Source: Phycisphaerales bacterium (GTDB taxonomy: Bacteria; Planctomycetota; Phycisphaerae; Phycisphaerales; SM1A02). Taken from it: DNA of 59,028 bases. Within the stretch, counting starts at the first letter, position 1. Each line of letters begins with the position of its first letter. Under the pieces are notes generated by a model. The model was not told the DNA's origin and did not search any database. It was given only the letters and a program-made list of their open reading frames with translations. The translations under genes and the position numbers were made by a program. The DNA is taken from NCBI GenBank assembly GCA_013003065.1, contig JABDLI010000320.1, positions 1 through 59,028 on the forward strand, in the 5' to 3' direction. Below, one piece after another: positions 56,491-59,028 of the stretch.

Positions 56491-58872
56491 TCAGCTGTCG
56501 TCCGCGGTCAGCCGCACGGGCACGGTGACGGTCGCGGGCGCGAGGCACGCGGTGTCGGTGCACACCTGGTACGTCACGGCGAGCTCGACCGGTCCGGCGA
56601 GAGCGCCCCGACGCGTCACGGTCACGGGGATGGTCACCGAGTCGTTGTGGACAATCATGTCGCCCTCGGGTCCCCGGTACCGCTCCCCCGCGGGGTAGAC
56701 GGCCTCGACCTCGATGCCGGTGCCGACCACCTCCACCGCGAGCGGGATCAGGAAATCGAGACCGGGCCGGTGGGCGTTGATATGAAAGCCCCGCGCGATC
56801 GTGAGCGTGACCTCGACCTGTCCGTCGCCGCCGGGCGCGAGCGCAAGCGTCGCCGGCCGCGCGGTCACGATGACCGGGTTCGACTCATCCGGCGCCCGAG
56901 CCGCCGGGGCGGCGGGAGCCGCGAGACGCTCGGGGTGCTCGGTGAGGACCCGATCGAGCGCCCGCAACGCGACCATCGCACCGGTCGGTCGCTCGGCGAG
57001 CTCCGTCGAGATCGCCTCGAGGCTGCGCACGGCGTCGTCGAGGTACGCGGTGTCGCCGGTGGCATCATGCAGCTCCACCAGGTTCGCAATCATCAGATTG
57101 TTGCCGCTGGCCACGGCGCCGTCGTAGGTTGACTTGATGCGGACGAAGAGATCGGTCTGATCCGGCAGCGTGTCGAAGTAGCCCCCGTGGGCGTCGTCCC
57201 AGAACCGGGCCCGCGCCGTCCGCATGAGATCCGCCGCCGCCGAGAGGTGGGCGCCGTCCCCGGTCGCCCGGTGCAGCGCCAGCAGCCCGTGCACCAACCC
57301 CGCGTAGTCTTCGCTGAAGGCGTCGATCTTGGCCGTCTCGCCGCGGGCGGTGCGCAAGAGACCGCCGTCGTCCTCCCGCATCGTTCGGAGGATCGTGGAG
57401 GCGGCGCGGGCGGCGGCGTCGACGAACGCAGGCTCGTCCAGCACGCGTCCGCTCTCGGCCAGCCCGGCGATCATCAGCCCGTTCCATCCGGCGAGGATCT
57501 TGTCGTCGGTGAGCGGTTGATCACGCTGGCTTCGCACCGCGAGGAGCGCCGCGTTCACCCGCCGGACCCGATCATCGAACGCCTCGACCGTCAGATCCAT
57601 CGTCGCGGCCAGGCGATCGGGGCGTTCGAGAAGATGCACGACGTTCCGCGGCGGCTCACCCGGATGATGCGGATCTCGAAAGTTCGGGCCGGCCTTGAAG
57701 CCGTAGATCTCGAGCGTGAACTCGACGAGATCGCCCAGCCCCGCGTCCTCGAGCGCGGTCGTCACCTCGTCGCTCGTCCAGAGGTAGTTCTCGCCCTCGC
57801 GGTGGTTCACCTCAGCGTCCTGGGCGCTGAAGAACGCGCCGCTCGGCGCCGTCATCTGCCGGGCGATGTACGCCGCGGTCTCCCGGATGACCTCGGCGTA
57901 GTAGGGATCCCGCGTCTGCTCGTAGGCGAGCGCATACGTCCGAAGAAGCTGACCGTTGTCGTACAGCATCTTCTCGAAGTGGGGCACGAGCCACTTGACG
58001 TCCACGGTGTACCGGTGGAATCCCCCACCGATCTGATCGTAGAGGCCGCCGGTCGCCATGCGGTCGAGCGTGTGCAGCACCCGCTGCCGGATCTCCGGGC
58101 GATCGAAGGCGGCGGCCATGAGGAAGTCGAGGTTGCCCGGCATCGGGAACTTGTTCCCCCGCCCCCAGCCGCCGTGGGTGTCGTCGTACGCCGACTGCAG
58201 GTGCGTGATCCCCCGCTCGACGGTCCGGGCGTCGAGCGGCGCGGTGGCGGCGGGTTGCGTGAGCTCGCGTCCCACGAAGGCGGCGACCTGATCCGCCTGC
58301 TGCAGGACGGCGGGACGTTGATCACGCCAGAACCCGATGACCTGATTCAGCACGGTCGTGAACGACGGCCGGCCCTGCCCGTCGTCGGGGGGAAAGTACG
58401 TCCCCGCCAGGAACGGCTTGAGCTGCCCCGGTTCGAGGAACACCGACATCGGCCACCCGCCCTGCCCGCGGTTGAGCGCGAGGAGTGACTTCATGTAGAT
58501 GTCATCGACGTCCGGTCGCTCCTCGCGGTCCACCTTGATCGGGATGAAGTGCTCGTTGAGGATCGCAGCGGTCGCCTCGTCCTCGAAGCTCTCGCGTTCC
58601 ATCACATGGCACCAGTAGCAGGTCGAATAGCCGACGCTCAGGAAGATCGGCCGGTCGAGCGCGCGGGCGGCGGCGAATGCCTCGGGGCCCCACGGCCACC
58701 AGTGCACCGGATTGTGCTGATGCTGGAGCAGGTACGGGCTTGTCTCGTTGCCGAGGCGGTTGCGGCTCTCTATGGACGTGGGGCTCATCGGAGGCATCTC
58801 CTGGGCGAGCAGCCACGACGAAGCGAGCATCGTCGCGACGACGGCAATCACGTGGGGCGCGTGGCGGATCAT
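56491..58872 (-). CDS. DUF255 thioredoxin-like protein with DsbD-like C-terminal domain
   Basis: The product has 793 residues from [12 protein letters not shown], with a signal peptide ending near LLAQ. Residues 37-190 are the DUF255/YyaL thioredoxin domain: [22 protein letters not shown] and a CYWC active site at 85-88. An (alpha/alpha) barrel-like region follows ([49 protein letters not shown]). The last ~110 residues resemble the N-terminal domain of DsbD, with [13 protein letters not shown] (Cys771, Cys776). A periplasmic redox role is likely, but the substrate is unknown. Longer starts upstream run into a repeat element and are rejected. Confidence 0.88.
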   Translation of the reverse strand: MIRHAPHVIAVVATMLASSWLLAQEMPPMSPTSIESRNRLGNETSPYLLQHQHNPVHWWPWGPEAFAAARALDRPIFLSVGYSTCYWCHVMERESFEDEATAAILNEHFIPIKVDREERPDVDDIYMKSLLALNRGQGGWPMSVFLEPGQLKPFLAGTYFPPDDGQGRPSFTTVLNQVIGFWRDQRPAVLQQADQVAAFVGRELTQPAATAPLDARTVERGITHLQSAYDDTHGGWGRGNKFPMPGNLDFLMAAAFDRPEIRQRVLHTLDRMATGGLYDQIGGGFHRYTVDVKWLVPHFEKMLYDNGQLLRTYALAYEQTRDPYYAEVIRETAAYIARQMTAPSGAFFSAQDAEVNHREGENYLWTSDEVTTALEDAGLGDLVEFTLEIYGFKAGPNFRDPHHPGEPPRNVVHLLERPDRLAATMDLTVEAFDDRVRRVNAALLAVRSQRDQPLTDDKILAGWNGLMIAGLAESGRVLDEPAFVDAAARAASTILRTMREDDGGLLRTARGETAKIDAFSEDYAGLVHGLLALHRATGDGAHLSAAADLMRTARARFWDDAHGGYFDTLPDQTDLFVRIKSTYDGAVASGNNLMIANLVELHDATGDTAYLDDAVRSLEAISTELAERPTGAMVALRALDRVLTEHPERLAAPAAPAARAPDESNPVIVTARPATLALAPGGDGQVEVTLTIARGFHINAHRPGLDFLIPLAVEVVGTGIEVEAVYPAGERYRGPEGDMIVHNDSVTIPVTVTRRGALAGPVELAVTYQVCTDTACLAPATVTVPVRLTADDS

Positions 58873-58942
58873 CCCCGCATGGTAGGGGGATTTCGGAATC
58901 GGGGATTGAGTGGGAATTGGGCGTGTCCCGCGATACACGAAA

Positions 58943-59028
58943 GGTGCCACGGACAGCGAAGCGTCCGTGCCGTGCGTCAACCGCCGCGCAGGGGAGTCAA
59001 GCACACCCGTGCAATGGACGCTGTCGGC
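58943..59028. repeat. 112-bp palindromic element, third copy, cut by the window end
   Basis: The first 31 bases (58943-58973) are identical to the left arm of the copy at 26226. The following centre matches the reverse complement of the other copies' centre with scattered changes, so this copy lies in the opposite orientation. The far arm is beyond the window. It sits upstream of the DUF255 gene, inside the region of its possible promoter. Confidence 0.85.

Noticed and set aside
58873-59004. 44-codon N-terminal extension of the DUF255 protein
   Set aside because: The extension would be encoded largely by the palindromic repeat element, and the signal peptide begins at the internal ATG (58872).

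Overview
This 59 kb window is GC-rich chromosomal DNA, densely packed with genes. I place it in the Planctomycetota, probably near the Phycisphaerae, with moderate confidence. The reasons are a MoxR / DUF58 / BatA-like / giant vWA cluster, a one-piece type II secretion-like operon with the secretin near its end, a TPR protein fused to an iron-trafficking (YggX-like) domain, and many secreted proteins of unknown function. I saw no rRNA, tRNA, phage or CRISPR locus.

Layout. (1) 0-5 kb: two DUF4190-like membrane proteins, murD, a zincin-type metallopeptidase overlapping a class-1B-like pyrD, and the TPR-YggX fusion. (2) 5-17.6 kb, minus strand: seven closely packed genes. In transcription order they are a Gln-rich coiled-coil membrane protein, a binding lipoprotein of the iron ABC type, an iron-type ABC permease fused in frame to an NHL propeller, a 996-residue vWA/amidotransferase-like protein, a MoxR ATPase, a DUF58 protein and a BatA-like vWA protein. 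No ABC ATPase is present. (3) 17.7-28.8 kb: a secreted coiled-coil protein, a zinc-ribbon protein, nrnA-ribF, a large NAD-glutamate dehydrogenase, a DUF4139 protein, a BON-MscS channel and a divergent triple-BON protein. (4) 29-37 kb: metH, two paralogous secreted lipid-binding-like proteins (one with a His/Asp-rich tail) and a NatAB-type ABC exporter. (5) 37-52.5 kb, plus strand: a secreted helical protein, then a type II secretion/type IV pilus-like operon (gspE, F, G, H, I, J, K, L, M, a bitopic protein, gspD, a lipoprotein), with most junctions overlapping by a few bases. (6) 52.5-59 kb: a REP-associated tyrosine transposase (RAYT) inside two inverted arrays of a short GGACACAC-containing repeat, then an OPT family transporter and a DUF255 thioredoxin protein with a DsbD-like C-terminus.

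The non-coding DNA is unusually structured. There are two long hexanucleotide arrays (36 and 31 units of CGGNCN, on opposite strands), each a few bases past the stop codon of a minus-strand gene. A 10-bp tandem array runs into the stop codon of the zinc-ribbon gene. A 112-bp element made of two inverted hairpin-forming arms occurs three times, once cut by the window edge. The RAYT gene has its own repeat arrays. The RAYT locus and the permease-NHL/MoxR cluster are the strongest candidates for undescribed biology here.

Start sites were chosen from ribosome-binding-like sequences, signal peptides and overlaps with neighbouring genes, so several starts are provisional. All family assignments come from reading motifs, not from searches.
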